Below are positions 1 through 8,855 of a stretch of 64,000 nucleotides of DNA, piece after piece; position 1 is the stretch's first letter; each line of letters begins with the position of its first letter. The stretch covers positions 4,037,501-4,101,500 of the forward strand of contig NZ_AP020337.1 of NCBI RefSeq assembly GCF_009176725.1. Direction: 5' to 3'. A program made the translations under genes and the position numbers. The notes under the pieces were generated by a model. It did not search any database. It saw nothing but the letters and a program-made list of their open reading frames with translations, and was not told where the DNA came from. This DNA is from Pseudomonas sp. KUIN-1. GTDB lineage: Bacteria > Pseudomonadota > Gammaproteobacteria > Pseudomonadales > Pseudomonadaceae.

Positions 1-258
1 TTCGTGGTAATCCGGACGCAACGGCATCTGGTTGACACCCAGTTTATAGAGGCCGAGCAACTGCACGAGCATGCCATTGAGGTTGGCAAACTCATAGTCG
101 ATGACGCCGTGCTCCGGCGTGTCACGCTGCTGCACCGAAAGCTTCGCCTGCCACTGGCTGTGCGCCTGGGTCAGGGTCGCCAGCGAGTTCTTCATGTCGT
201 GCACCGTGGAGGCGATCACCATGGAAAAGTCGAGGCCCTGCTCTGTCTCTTCACTCAT
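1..258 (-). CDS. Sensor histidine kinase, N-terminal part (runs off window)
   Basis: The first 86 codons of a minus-strand gene; the rest lies beyond base 1. The visible protein starts MSEETEQGLDFS and carries a dimerisation/phosphoacceptor box, VHDMKNSL, with the candidate phosphorylated histidine at residue 20. No sensor or membrane segment precedes it, so the kinase is probably cytoplasmic and takes its signal from the paired regulator or by direct binding. Its ATG overlaps the TGA of the response-regulator gene upstream (ATGA), indicating translational coupling. The ATPase domain is not visible, so the kinase call rests on the H-box and the operon partner. Confidence 0.75.
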   Translation of the reverse strand, partial: MSEETEQGLDFSMVIASTVHDMKNSLATLTQAHSQWQAKLSVQQRDTPEHGVIDYEFANLNGMLVQLLGLYKLGVNQMPLRPDYHE

Positions 259-1856
259 GCGCTAAACGCCCTCTCCCTGAGTTTATGGTAGCGCTCATAG
301 CGTGGATCGCTTTCCGGGATCTTGCCCAGCATGGTCAGGCTGGCACGACACTCGTCAATTCCGGCCTGGCCCAGATCCTGTCCAGGGTGAAGCAGCGATT
401 GCACCATGTTCAGCACGATACTGATGTTCTTCGGCTGCAAGCCAAGCGCACTGCGGAAAAATGCCTGTGCTTCGGTGAGGTTGCCGGCCTTGTAGCTGCG
501 CACGCCTTGCAGGTTGAAATCGACAGCCGCCTTGCTGGCCCCCAGAATCGCCGGATCATCGGTCATGCTGGCAATGCTTTTCATCACCGCAGGATCGTCG
601 CCATAGGCTCCCGCACAACTCTTCAAGACGCCGGCACCGGCCTCTTCCTGACCGAGCTGCTTCAGTTGCGCAGCCACCATCAGTGCGGCGTCGGCACTGA
701 GCACCTGCTCCATGCCATCCAGTCTGGCCATTGCCTGCTCGGTGAGCTTGGCTGCGGCTTCCGGGTCCGAATGCTGCAGGCTGGCCGCCTTCATCAGCCG
801 GGTGCGCACTTGCAGACCTTGATCGTCGCCATGCTCCTTGGCAACGTCGACGAGGGCGTTGTTGATCTCGACGCGGGTGCGCGCATCAAGACCCTGATCG
901 CCGCCCTTGCTGATCAACGCGTGAGCCAGCCCCAGATTGGTTTCCGGATCCTTGAAACGCGAATGCTGACCTTGGGAGACGGCCTGACGATAGGCCTTGG
1001 AGGCACTTTCGAAGTCCTCGTTGCCCAGCGCCAGCTTGCCCAGCAGCTTCTGTCGACGCACCGCCAGCGGCGACAAGCGCACTGCGCTTTCCAGCGCAGA
1101 CTGCGCGCGTTTGCCATCGCCAAGCGCCACCAGCACATCAGCCAGGCCATCGAACAGCGCAGGCATGGTCGGAAACGCCTTGATCGCCTGTTCGTAGACA
1201 GCCTGTGCCTCGGCGGTCTTGCCGCGCTTGAGCAGCAGGCTGCCCAATGCACCGTAAGCCCACGGCGTGGCCCGATCAGCCAGAATGGTCTTGAGGAACG
1301 CTTCCAGGGGCTCGTTCTGCTTCAGATCACGCAAGGCATCGGCCTTGTAACGCAGGCACAACGGCGCATAACGCGGGTCCTGCTCGATCAGCTTGTCGCA
1401 CGCGGCCAGCACCTCGGCCGGCTTGCGACGGTCGAGGGCCTGCAGAATCGGCTTGAGCAAGGTCTTGCGCTGCACCAGCTTTTCCAGCCGCTGGGCCAGC
1501 CCGGCGCGGTTGAACGGCTTGGTCAGGTAACCATCCGGCTCCCACTCAAGCGCACTCATGACCATCGCCTGACTGTTTTCGGCAGTGACCATGATGAATA
1601 CGCTTTCGTAACTCAGCAGCCGCTCGATCATCAGGTCTTCCAGCACCTGCTGGCCGTTCTTGCGGCCATCACCCAGGTTGAAATCGTGCAGCACGAAGTC
1701 ATAACGCTTTTGCGAGCACATGCGCAGAGCCTGCTCACCGGTATCGGCGGTGTCCACTTCCTTGACGCCCAGCTCACGCAGCATCGATCTCACTGAACTG
1801 CGAAAGTCAGAGAAATCATCAACGATAAGAAAGCTTTTTTGGTTGTACGCCAGCAT
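255..1856 (-). CDS. Response regulator with C-terminal TPR repeats
   Basis: A 533-residue protein. Residues 7 to about 130 form a CheY-like receiver: acidic pair in IVDDF, phosphoacceptor Asp58 in FVLHDFNLG, and the conserved Lys in YLTKPF. The remainder is alpha-helical TPR-type repeats (for example the segment around AQAVYEQAIKAFPTMPALFD) with no DNA-binding domain, so output is probably by protein-protein contact. The start at MLAYNQKSF was chosen because the receiver begins there and AGGA lies a few bases upstream; an in-frame extension of 40 codons has no receiver homology. It overlaps the following kinase gene by four bases, so the two form a two-component pair. The signal and target are not recognisable. 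Confidence 0.85.
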   Translation of the reverse strand: MLAYNQKSFLIVDDFSDFRSSVRSMLRELGVKEVDTADTGEQALRMCSQKRYDFVLHDFNLGDGRKNGQQVLEDLMIERLLSYESVFIMVTAENSQAMVMSALEWEPDGYLTKPFNRAGLAQRLEKLVQRKTLLKPILQALDRRKPAEVLAACDKLIEQDPRYAPLCLRYKADALRDLKQNEPLEAFLKTILADRATPWAYGALGSLLLKRGKTAEAQAVYEQAIKAFPTMPALFDGLADVLVALGDGKRAQSALESAVRLSPLAVRRQKLLGKLALGNEDFESASKAYRQAVSQGQHSRFKDPETNLGLAHALISKGGDQGLDARTRVEINNALVDVAKEHGDDQGLQVRTRLMKAASLQHSDPEAAAKLTEQAMARLDGMEQVLSADAALMVAAQLKQLGQEEAGAGVLKSCAGAYGDDPAVMKSIASMTDDPAILGASKAAVDFNLQGVRSYKAGNLTEAQAFFRSALGLQPKNISIVLNMVQSLLHPGQDLGQAGIDECRASLTMLGKIPESDPRYERYHKLRERAFSA

Positions 1857-2258
1857 CCGGATTCCTGCACAGGAGAGGGGTGAAAATATGAGACCCGTGG
1901 CCTGAAAACGATTCAGGCCCGACTCGGCAGCCCATTTTTCAGGACGCACATAATAACTGATGGCAAAGCGCCACAATACGACTTGCCGGTACCCTCCCCC
2001 TATGCGTCAAAGCGCGAGGGTGAGGGCAACACTCAGTTTTTCGACCATCCACGCAGAAACTGTAGAACGAACATCAACTTCGCACACGGACTCTGTGCCA
2101 GGCAGGCCTGAAGAGTGTGGGCCGGGTCGTGATTGCGGCAGGGGAAAGGCATTTTCGGAGAGGTTTGTCACACATCGGCTGTGCATTCGATACAACGCAC
2201 AGCGTGGCGGAACGGCATGCCAGCGCGGCGCGCTGGCATGCGAGGTTGCACAGGTGGT
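1857..2258. other. Intergenic region, 402 bp, no gene seen
   Basis: Lies upstream of the response-regulator gene and downstream of the SH3-domain gene, both on the minus strand. The only structure I can support is the strong hairpin listed separately at 2215-2241. Short open frames here have no ribosome binding site or recognisable product. The promoter of the regulator/kinase pair should lie in this stretch but I could not fix it. Confidence 0.5.
2215..2241 (-). terminator. Perfect 12-bp stem hairpin downstream of the SH3 gene
   Basis: GCATGCCAGCGC, a 3-base loop GGC, then the exact reverse complement GCGCTGGCATGC. It sits 18 bases past the stop of the SH3-domain gene and could end its transcript. 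There is no T-run on either side, so it is not a classical intrinsic terminator and could instead be an mRNA 3'-end stabiliser or a protein site. Confidence 0.5.
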
Positions 2259-2933
2259 TTACACCCAGCCGTCGTTCTTCTTGCGGCCCTTGGTCAGCGC
2301 CGGAAGGATCAGGCCGACCAGCAAGCCAGCACCGGCAATGCTGCCGCCGTAGACCATGTAACGCATCATCACCTGCTTGTTCTCGTCGCCAAGTCGCGCC
2401 TGAGTCGCACGCAACTCAGCCTGAGAGTCGGCCAGTTGATCGTTGAGGGTCTTGGTGCGCGCCTCCAGTTCGTCGACCAGCTTCTTGCGCGCGTCCAGCG
2501 TTTCCTGCATGCCTTGCACGCGGGTCTTCCAGGTGTTGTCGATGCCCGCCAGCTGCTCGGTCAGGTCGGCAACCTGCTGAGTCAGCTGCGGCACACGCTC
2601 GGCCTGGCCAGGGACTTCCTGCAAGTCGCTGCTGGGGATCCACACGGTGGAACCGCCTTCGCCACGCACCTGGCTGAACTTGCCCGAAGCGCTGAGCAGC
2701 TCGACCTTCTGCCCGGATTTCAGCGTCCCCACAATCCGATGATCATCGGTTGGTCCGCTGCGTACGTAGGTAGTGAGGCTGTCGCTGACCCAGCGATCGC
2801 TGCCGGCGGCCTGTGCGCTGCCAGGCATGACAACGGTCAATGCAGCGCCAACCAGGCCTGCGCCGAGCAAGCGACGCGAAACGGCGAACAGGCCAGGGGC
2901 TCGGGAAAGAAGTGCGGAAAAATGACGAGACAT
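2259..2933 (-). CDS. SH3-domain/coiled-coil membrane-anchored envelope protein (TIGR04211 type)
   Basis: A 224-residue protein: an N-terminal signal segment ending near GSAQAAG, a bacterial SH3 domain (SDSLTTYVRSGPTDDHRIVG, then a WIPSSDL turn), a long charged coiled coil, and a C-terminal membrane helix (YGGSIAGAGLLVGLILPAL) followed by a basic tail. This order matches the TIGR04211 SH3 family of gammaproteobacteria, in which the SH3 part faces the periplasm and the C-terminus is in the inner membrane. Function is unknown; a link to peptidoglycan is inferred from the SH3 fold. The start was set at MSRHFSALL because the signal peptide begins there; no strong ribosome site is visible. It is apparently a single-gene unit. 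Confidence 0.85.
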   Translation of the reverse strand: MSRHFSALLSRAPGLFAVSRRLLGAGLVGAALTVVMPGSAQAAGSDRWVSDSLTTYVRSGPTDDHRIVGTLKSGQKVELLSASGKFSQVRGEGGSTVWIPSSDLQEVPGQAERVPQLTQQVADLTEQLAGIDNTWKTRVQGMQETLDARKKLVDELEARTKTLNDQLADSQAELRATQARLGDENKQVMMRYMVYGGSIAGAGLLVGLILPALTKGRKKNDGWV

Positions 2934-3385
2934 GGCGATAATTATCTTTATCTGAAATGAAAATAAAGCCTCGTTTAACGGGCCGGCTAAGGATGGGAGC
3001 GGCAAGTGATCAACGGTTTTGCAACTCCTGCCCGGACGGAATGTCTGCCTATCAGGCGCGTTGAAAAAGCACCTGATGATCCCTTTCATGCAGGCCGTCC
3101 AGAAAGTCCATCAGCTAACAGACTCCGTTAAAGGGGTCAGGTTCACTATTGCCCGTTGTCCGCGTCAAAATTCAGCCGCACGGTCATGCGAAGCAAGTGC
3201 CTGCTTTCAAAAGAATTCGCCTGCCGATTCAATCCTGCGATGACGCACAGGGGCTCAAATAAGGGACGTCGGCGGTCCGGCGTTTGCTTTCCCGGCCAAG
3301 TGCTGTAGAAAAGGCCCCACAGGGGTGAATCTTCTCGATATTCACCATCCTGATGCTCGACTGCATCGCTCTAATGGAAAATAGA
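2934..3385. other. Divergent intergenic region, 452 bp, no gene seen
   Basis: Separates the minus-strand SH3-domain gene from plus-strand ppnN, so it should hold both promoters. It is AT-rich next to the SH3 gene. I see no RNA gene, no convincing palindrome and no coding frame with a ribosome binding site. Confidence 0.5.
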
Positions 3386-4759
3386 ATGATCCCAAGACAA
3401 GTGATTAACGCCACCGTAAGCCCGAAAGGCAGCCTTGAAACCCTGTCCCAACGTGAAGTGCAGCAGCTCAGCGCGGCCGGTTCAGGCAGCACCTATACCC
3501 TGTTTCGCCAGTGCGCCCTGGCCATTCTCAATACCGGCGCCCACGTCGATAACGCCAAGACCATTCTTGAAGCGTACGAGAGTTTTGAAGTCCGCATCCA
3601 TCAACAGGACCGCGGGGTTCGCCTGGAGCTGCTCAACGCTCCGGCTGATGCATTCGTCGACGGCGAGATGATCGCCAGCACCCGCGAAATGCTGTTCAGC
3701 GCCTTGCGCGACATCGTCTATACCGAAAGCGAACTGGACAGCCAGCGCATCGACCTGAGTAATTCCCAGGGCATCACCGACTACGTGTTCCATCTGCTGC
3801 GCAATGCTCGTACCCTGCGTGCCGGTGTCGAGCCGAAGATGGTGGTGTGCTGGGGCGGCCATTCGATCAATACCGAAGAATACAAATACACCAAGAAAGT
3901 CGGCCATGAACTGGGCCTGCGCAGCCTGGATATCTGCACCGGCTGCGGCCCCGGCGTGATGAAAGGCCCGATGAAAGGCGCGACCATCGCGCACGCCAAG
4001 CAGCGCATCGTCGGCGGTCGCTACCTGGGCCTGACCGAGCCGGGCATCATCGCCGCCGAAGCGCCCAACCCGATCGTCAATGAGCTGGTGATCCTGCCGG
4101 ACATCGAAAAGCGTCTCGAAGCCTTCGTGCGCGTCGGCCACGGCATCATCATCTTCCCCGGTGGCGCAGGCACTGCCGAAGAGTTCCTGTATCTGCTGGG
4201 CATTCTGATGCATCCGGACAACAAGGATGTGCCGTTCCCGGTGATCCTGACCGGCCCGAAAAACACCGAACCGTACCTGCAGCAGTTGCACGCGTTTGTC
4301 GGTGCCACGCTGGGTGAAGAGGCGCAGCGTCACTATCAGATCATCATCGACAACCCGGCAGACGTTGCCCGGCAGATGACCCAGGGCCTGAAGGAAGTGA
4401 AGCAGTTCCGCCGCGAGCGTAACGACGCGTTTCACTTCAACTGGCTGCTGAAGATCGAGGAAAGCTTCCAGCACCCTTTCGATCCAACCCACGAGAACAT
4501 GTCGAAGCTGCATTTGAACCACGATGTGCCGACTCACGAACTGGCCGCCAACCTGCGCCGGGCGTTTTCCGGCATCGTCGCCGGCAACGTCAAGGACAAG
4601 GGCATTCGCCTGATCGAACAGCACGGTCCGTATCAGATCCACGGCGACCCATCGATCATGGGCCCGCTGGACAAACTGTTGCAGGCCTTCGTCGATCAGC
4701 ACCGCATGAAGCTGCCAGGCGGCGCGGCGTACGTGCCGTGCTATCAGGTCGTAACCTGA
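3386..4759 (+). CDS. ppnN: Pyrimidine/purine nucleotide 5'-monophosphate nucleosidase PpnN (YgdH, LOG family)
   Basis: A 457-residue protein matching E. coli PpnN from end to end. Shared blocks include MVVCWGGHSIN, ICTGCGPGVMKGPMKGA, NELVILPDIEKRLEAFVR, the LOG-family phosphate loop IIFPGGAGTAEEFLYLLGIL, and the C-terminal block AFSGIVAGNVKDKGIR ending QHRMKLPGGAAYVPCY. PpnN cleaves nucleoside monophosphates to base and ribose 5-phosphate and in E. coli is allosterically activated by (p)ppGpp, so it serves nucleotide salvage under stress. The start at MIPRQVINA is set by GGAAAA eight bases upstream; two earlier in-frame ATGs lack a ribosome site. It is monocistronic and ends in a shared terminator with the convergent pobR-like gene. 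Confidence 0.95.
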   Translation: MIPRQVINATVSPKGSLETLSQREVQQLSAAGSGSTYTLFRQCALAILNTGAHVDNAKTILEAYESFEVRIHQQDRGVRLELLNAPADAFVDGEMIASTREMLFSALRDIVYTESELDSQRIDLSNSQGITDYVFHLLRNARTLRAGVEPKMVVCWGGHSINTEEYKYTKKVGHELGLRSLDICTGCGPGVMKGPMKGATIAHAKQRIVGGRYLGLTEPGIIAAEAPNPIVNELVILPDIEKRLEAFVRVGHGIIIFPGGAGTAEEFLYLLGILMHPDNKDVPFPVILTGPKNTEPYLQQLHAFVGATLGEEAQRHYQIIIDNPADVARQMTQGLKEVKQFRRERNDAFHFNWLLKIEESFQHPFDPTHENMSKLHLNHDVPTHELAANLRRAFSGIVAGNVKDKGIRLIEQHGPYQIHGDPSIMGPLDKLLQAFVDQHRMKLPGGAAYVPCYQVVT

Positions 4760-4785
4760 CCGCATAGCGACGTACGGCAAGCCGA

Positions 4786-4816
4786 CGGGGTGCTCTTGAG
4801 CACCCCGTTTCTATTT
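4786..4816. terminator. Bidirectional intrinsic terminator between ppnN and pobR
   Basis: A 10-bp perfect stem, CGGGGTGCTC / GAGCACCCCG with a 2-base spacer, followed on the plus strand by TTTCTATTTTT. It ends ppnN and overlaps the last codons of the convergent AraC-type gene. Confidence 0.85.
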
Positions 4817-5680
4817 TTGCTGGCGAAATGCCTTGGGCGACTGCCCGGTAGCGCGCTTGAAGAAGCGCGAAAAATACGCAGGCTCGGAAAACCCAAGGCT
4901 GTCTGAGACCTGATTGATGGTCAGGGTGGTGTAGATCAGGTTGCGCTTGGCCTCCAGCAACAAGCGCTCACTGATGATCTGCAAGGCCGACTGGTTGCAC
5001 AGCCGCCGACACAGTGCATTCAAATGCGCGGCGCTGATACCCATCGCCTGAGCATGCTGGTCGATCGACCAGTGCTCGCGAAAACTCGCTTCCAGCTGAT
5101 GCATGAACACCTGCAAATGCTCGCGGCCGCGATCCATCGCATGAGTTTCTTCGCCTGCATGTTCACTGCTGCGCCGACTGAGCCACACCGCCAGCACATT
5201 GACCAGCGAGTGCAGCATAAGATCGCGGCCCGCTCTGGGCTGCCGGTATTCATTGGCAATGGCATTGAACAGCGTGTCCACATAATCGCCATCCGCCCCG
5301 AGCGCATAGCAGCGTGCCGCGCTGAGGGCTGAGACGTCGAGCGCAGCCTCGAGTTGCTCCACCAAGGGTCTGGCCAGGCTGAGAATATGGCCCTGAATAT
5401 CTCTGGAGAACCTGAAGGTGTGCACGCTCAGTGCGGGAACGACCTGCAACGAAGGCATCTCGACCTCGCTGACCCGGTCCTCGACCTTGAGCATCGCCTT
5501 GCCCGACTGCACGTAAAGCAGCTGGACCAGATCGCCATGCCGATGCGGCTTGATCTCCCATTCGTGAATCCTGCTGCGCTCGGGGATCGACTCGCAATGA
5601 ATCAGGTCCGGGGTCGGCCAGGCCGTGGTTTCCCCATAGAGCTTGAACACCGGTATCGCTGCTGTGGCAGGTCTGGCCAT
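4811..5680 (-). CDS. pobR: AraC/XylS-family transcriptional activator, PobR
   Basis: A 289-residue protein with an N-terminal cupin-like effector domain (HEWEIKPHRHGDLVQLLYVQSG) and a C-terminal double helix-turn-helix ending NQVSDSLGFSEPAYFSRFFK...GQSPKAFRQ, the AraC signature. It is divergent from pobA across about 150 bp, the usual arrangement of AraC-type PobR in Pseudomonas, which activates pobA in the presence of 4-hydroxybenzoate. The start at MARPATAAIP is set by GAGAGGG just upstream; a longer frame reading through the promoter region was rejected. The effector is inferred from context. Confidence 0.88.
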   Translation of the reverse strand: MARPATAAIPVFKLYGETTAWPTPDLIHCESIPERSRIHEWEIKPHRHGDLVQLLYVQSGKAMLKVEDRVSEVEMPSLQVVPALSVHTFRFSRDIQGHILSLARPLVEQLEAALDVSALSAARCYALGADGDYVDTLFNAIANEYRQPRAGRDLMLHSLVNVLAVWLSRRSSEHAGEETHAMDRGREHLQVFMHQLEASFREHWSIDQHAQAMGISAAHLNALCRRLCNQSALQIISERLLLEAKRNLIYTTLTINQVSDSLGFSEPAYFSRFFKRATGQSPKAFRQQK

Positions 5681-5833
5681 GTCGCCCTCTCTCGTCCGGA
5701 CCCTCGGAAAGTCCAGATAATGCAGCGGATATTGCCTTCTTATCTCGACGGCATCCATTAAAAATGCAGGAGACAAAAACAAACACGTCCCGCTGACTAA
5801 ACCTGGCAGGGATCAAAAGACAGGACTATCGCC
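5681..5833. promoter_or_regulatory. pobR-pobA divergent control region
   Basis: A 153-bp gap between the two divergent starts. It must contain both promoters and the PobR site. I could not define a direct-repeat operator by eye. The pobA ribosome site (AGGACT, about 8 bases before its ATG) is at the right end. Confidence 0.5.
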
Positions 5834-7018
5834 ATGAAGACCAAGGTTGCCATTATCGGTTCAGGCCCTTCCGGGCTGCTGCTAGGCCAACTGCTGCAGC
5901 GTGCCGGCATCGACAACGTCATCGTCGAGCGCAAGGACCCCGATTACATCCTTTCGCGCATCCGCGCCGGCGTGCTGGAACAAGGCATGACCGACCTGTT
6001 GCGTGAAGCGGGCGTCAGTGAACGCATGGACGCAGAGGGCATGATCCATGACGGTTTCGAGCTGGCGTTCGCCGGTCGCTGCGAGCGTATCGACCTGAAG
6101 AGTCTTGCCGATGGCAGGACGGTGATGGTCTACGGCCAGACCGAAGTCACCCGCGACCTGATGGCCGCGCGCGCCGCGACCGGAGCAATGACGATCTACA
6201 ACGCTACGGACGTCAAAACGCACGACCTCAAGAGCGATAGTCCGTACCTGACGTTCGTGAAAGACGGCGAGACCGTGCGCCTGGACTGCGATTACATTGC
6301 CGGCTGTGACGGCTTTCACGGGGTCTCACGGCAATCGATTCCCGCTGACGCCCTCAAGGTATTCGAACGCGTCTATCCGTTCGGCTGGCTCGGCGTACTG
6401 GCCGACACGCCACCGGTCAACGAAGAGCTGGTCTACGCCAATCACCCGCGCGGCTTTGCCTTGTGCAGCATGCGCTCGGCCATTCGCACCCGCTATTACG
6501 TGCAGGTCAGTGCCGACGAGAAGGTCGAAGACTGGTCGGACGAGCGCTTCTGGGATGAACTCAAATCCCGTCTGCCCGAGCATCTGGCAGAGCGACTGGT
6601 CACCGGCCCGTCCATCGAGAAAAGCATCGCGCCGCTGCGCAGCTTTGTGGTTGAACCCATGCAGTACGGCCGCCTGTTCCTGCTCGGCGACGCCGCGCAC
6701 ATCGTCCCGCCGACCGGTGCCAAGGGCCTGAACCTGGCGGCCAGCGATGTCAGCACGCTGTACCGCATCCTGCTCAAGGTCTATCAGGAAGGCCGCACTG
6801 ACCTGCTGGAAAAGTATTCACAGATCTGCCTGCGCCGAGTGTGGAAAGCCGAGCGCTTCTCCTGGTGGATGACGTCGGTGCTGCATAACTTCCCCGACAC
6901 CGACGCCTTCAGCCAGCGCATCCAGCAGACTGAACTGGACTACTACGTCGGCTCGGAAGCCGGGCGCAGGACCATTGCCGAGAACTACGTGGGCTTGCCG
7001 TATGAGGCTGTCGAGTAG
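5834..7018 (+). CDS. pobA: 4-hydroxybenzoate 3-monooxygenase (p-hydroxybenzoate hydroxylase)
   Basis: A 394-residue flavoprotein, the exact length of the Pseudomonas enzyme. It converts 4-hydroxybenzoate, NADPH and O2 to protocatechuate, feeding the beta-ketoadipate pathway in the cytoplasm. The FAD dinucleotide fold is at residues 8-15 (IGSGPSGL), the CDG motif near 158-160 and the second FAD motif in LLGDAAHIVPPTGAKGLNLA. The substrate residues known from the P. fluorescens structure fall at identical numbers here: Tyr201, Ser212, Arg214 and Tyr385, so the enzyme should be active. Control is expected from the divergent PobR. Confidence 0.97.
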   Translation: MKTKVAIIGSGPSGLLLGQLLQRAGIDNVIVERKDPDYILSRIRAGVLEQGMTDLLREAGVSERMDAEGMIHDGFELAFAGRCERIDLKSLADGRTVMVYGQTEVTRDLMAARAATGAMTIYNATDVKTHDLKSDSPYLTFVKDGETVRLDCDYIAGCDGFHGVSRQSIPADALKVFERVYPFGWLGVLADTPPVNEELVYANHPRGFALCSMRSAIRTRYYVQVSADEKVEDWSDERFWDELKSRLPEHLAERLVTGPSIEKSIAPLRSFVVEPMQYGRLFLLGDAAHIVPPTGAKGLNLAASDVSTLYRILLKVYQEGRTDLLEKYSQICLRRVWKAERFSWWMTSVLHNFPDTDAFSQRIQQTELDYYVGSEAGRRTIAENYVGLPYEAVE

Positions 7019-7222
7019 AGCGTCGGCCCCGGCGCTGTGATTGCGCTGCGTACTCACAAGCCATAGGCTGCCCGTCGACATGCGTTGTGCAATCACACAA
7101 CGCATGCTCCCCGCCGCCGTGCAAAACCCCAAAGCGTTTTCGACACTGCCCACCTATGATCAGACGTGCGTCCAATAGCTATCTGGCTATATAAAAACAA
7201 CAAGCACAGAGGAACCCCCGCC

Positions 7223-8548
7223 ATGACACCTGTTTCGACCCACGAGGTGGGCGACGCCGAAGGCAATCATGTCTACCGTCGCATCACCCTGCGCCTTATC
7301 CCGTTTATCTTCATTTGTTACCTGTTCAATTACCTCGACCGCGTGAACGTCGGCTTTGCCAAGCTGCAGATGCTCGATGCCCTGAGTTTCAGCGAGACGG
7401 TCTATGGCCTGGGCGCCGGTATCTTCTTCATTGGCTACGTGCTGTGTGGCCTGCCCAGCAATCTGGCGCTGAACCGCTTCGGGCCGCGTCGCTGGATCGG
7501 TCTGATGATGATTACCTGGGGAATCTTCTCGACCTGCCTGATGTTCGTCACCACGCCGGTCGAGTTCTACGTGCTGCGCTTTCTGACCGGTATGGCAGAG
7601 GCCGGTTTCTTCCCAGGCATCGTGCTGTACCTCTCGCGCTGGTATCCAAATCAGCGTCGCGGGCGGATCATGGCACTGTTCATGTCGGCCATCCCGGTCT
7701 CCGGCCTGCTGGGCGGCCCGTTTTCCGGATGGATTCTCAATCATTTCGCTGCGGGCCAGGGCGGCATGGCCGGCTGGCAATGGATGTTCCTGATTCAGGG
7801 CGTGCCGACGGTGGCGCTGGGTGTGCTGGCCTTCGTTCTGCTGTGCGACAAGGTCGAGGATGCCCGCTGGCTGACGCCCGGACAGCGTCAGCGGGTCAAG
7901 ACCGATATCACCAACGATGAACTGAGCCGTCCGGTGCACGGCAAAAGCTCGGTGGCTTCCGTGCTGAGCATGCCGTTCATATGGATCCTGGGCTTTATCT
8001 ACTTCTGCATTCAAAGCGGCGTCTACGCGATCAATTTCTGGCTGCCGTCGATCATCAAGAACCTCGGTTTCAGCGATGCACTCGTGATCGGCTGGATCAG
8101 CGCCGTGCCGTACCTGATGGCAGGCGTGTTCATGCTGCTGGTCGGCCGCTCCGCCGACCTGCGCAATGAGCGCCGCTGGCATCTGGTGGTCCCGATGCTG
8201 ATGGGCGCGACCGGCCTGATCATCGCCGCCAACTTCGCGACGCTGCCCATCGTTGCCATCATCGGGCTGACCATCGCCACCATGGGTGCGCTGACCAGCC
8301 TGCCGATGTTCTGGCCATTACCGACCGCCCTGCTGAGTGCCAGCGTCGCCGCAGGCGGGCTGGCGCTGATCAACTCGATTGGGCAGATGGCAGGCTTTCT
8401 CAGCCCTTACCTGGTGGGCTGGATCAAGGATCAGACCGGCTCGACTACCCTGGCGCTGTATTCACTGGCCGCGCTGACCATCGTCGGCAGTCTGGTGGCA
8501 CTGCGGCTCAGTCGGTCGTCGGCAGTCAAGGTGGCAGGGAGCGCCTGA
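7223..8548 (+). CDS. MFS transporter, anion:cation symporter family (probable aromatic-acid importer)
   Basis: A 441-residue inner-membrane protein with about 12 hydrophobic segments. The N-terminal signature RRITLRLIPFIFICYLFNYLDRVNVGFAKL is typical of the ACS family (phthalate, tartrate, glucarate-type permeases), and the loop LYLSRWYPNQRRGRIMALFM is the conserved MFS region. The start at MTPVSTHEVG is set by AGAGGAAC upstream; an in-frame start 19 codons earlier has no ribosome site. It lies 200 bp downstream of pobA on the same strand, so uptake of 4-hydroxybenzoate or a related acid is the natural inference. It is not the classical PcaK (AAHS) type, so the substrate is uncertain. Confidence 0.85.
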   Translation: MTPVSTHEVGDAEGNHVYRRITLRLIPFIFICYLFNYLDRVNVGFAKLQMLDALSFSETVYGLGAGIFFIGYVLCGLPSNLALNRFGPRRWIGLMMITWGIFSTCLMFVTTPVEFYVLRFLTGMAEAGFFPGIVLYLSRWYPNQRRGRIMALFMSAIPVSGLLGGPFSGWILNHFAAGQGGMAGWQWMFLIQGVPTVALGVLAFVLLCDKVEDARWLTPGQRQRVKTDITNDELSRPVHGKSSVASVLSMPFIWILGFIYFCIQSGVYAINFWLPSIIKNLGFSDALVIGWISAVPYLMAGVFMLLVGRSADLRNERRWHLVVPMLMGATGLIIAANFATLPIVAIIGLTIATMGALTSLPMFWPLPTALLSASVAAGGLALINSIGQMAGFLSPYLVGWIKDQTGSTTLALYSLAALTIVGSLVALRLSRSSAVKVAGSA

Positions 8549-8855
8549 GCGCCATTGCCGAAGACAGCGTGATCCTGCGCAGATGGCGTGGTGCGGGATG
8601 CGCAGATTTTTGCGCACCCGATACCCGCATAAAACTGACCAAGGCTCGTATTCAAAGCGCTGCAGCACACAGGTATGAGTCAGCGCATGTGCGCAGACAT
8701 TTGCGCACTATTTCATGCTTTTTTTGCTTGATGTCTTTGCTTTAAATCTCTATCTCTTTGTTTTATATCGATAAATAGACAGTCGGCACATATCTTGGAA
8801 TGCACCTCTGCATACAGCGGGCGATATCGCCCGTTTCTGCGCAGAGATTCCATGC
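8549..8855. promoter_or_regulatory. Leader region of the VasX-type effector gene with repeated inverted motifs
   Basis: A 307-bp non-coding stretch, AT-rich towards its 3' half. It contains two related inverted repeats, TGCGCA...TGCGCA (8599-8616) and GTGCGCA...TGCGCAC (8689-8708), both with an AGA(C)ATTT-like spacer, and a perfect 16-bp palindrome CGGGCGATATCGCCCG at 8818-8833, 22 bases before the start codon. No standard promoter stands out. The motifs may be operators or RNA hairpins controlling the effector. Confidence 0.45.

Noticed and set aside
285..1796. 503-codon open frame antisense to the TPR response regulator
   Set aside because: The opposite strand encodes a clear receiver-TPR protein; long antisense frames are common in high-GC Pseudomonas DNA.
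1960..2352. Open frames in the 1.9-2.3 kb gap
   Set aside because: No ribosome site, no homology, and they run into the SH3-domain gene on the other strand.
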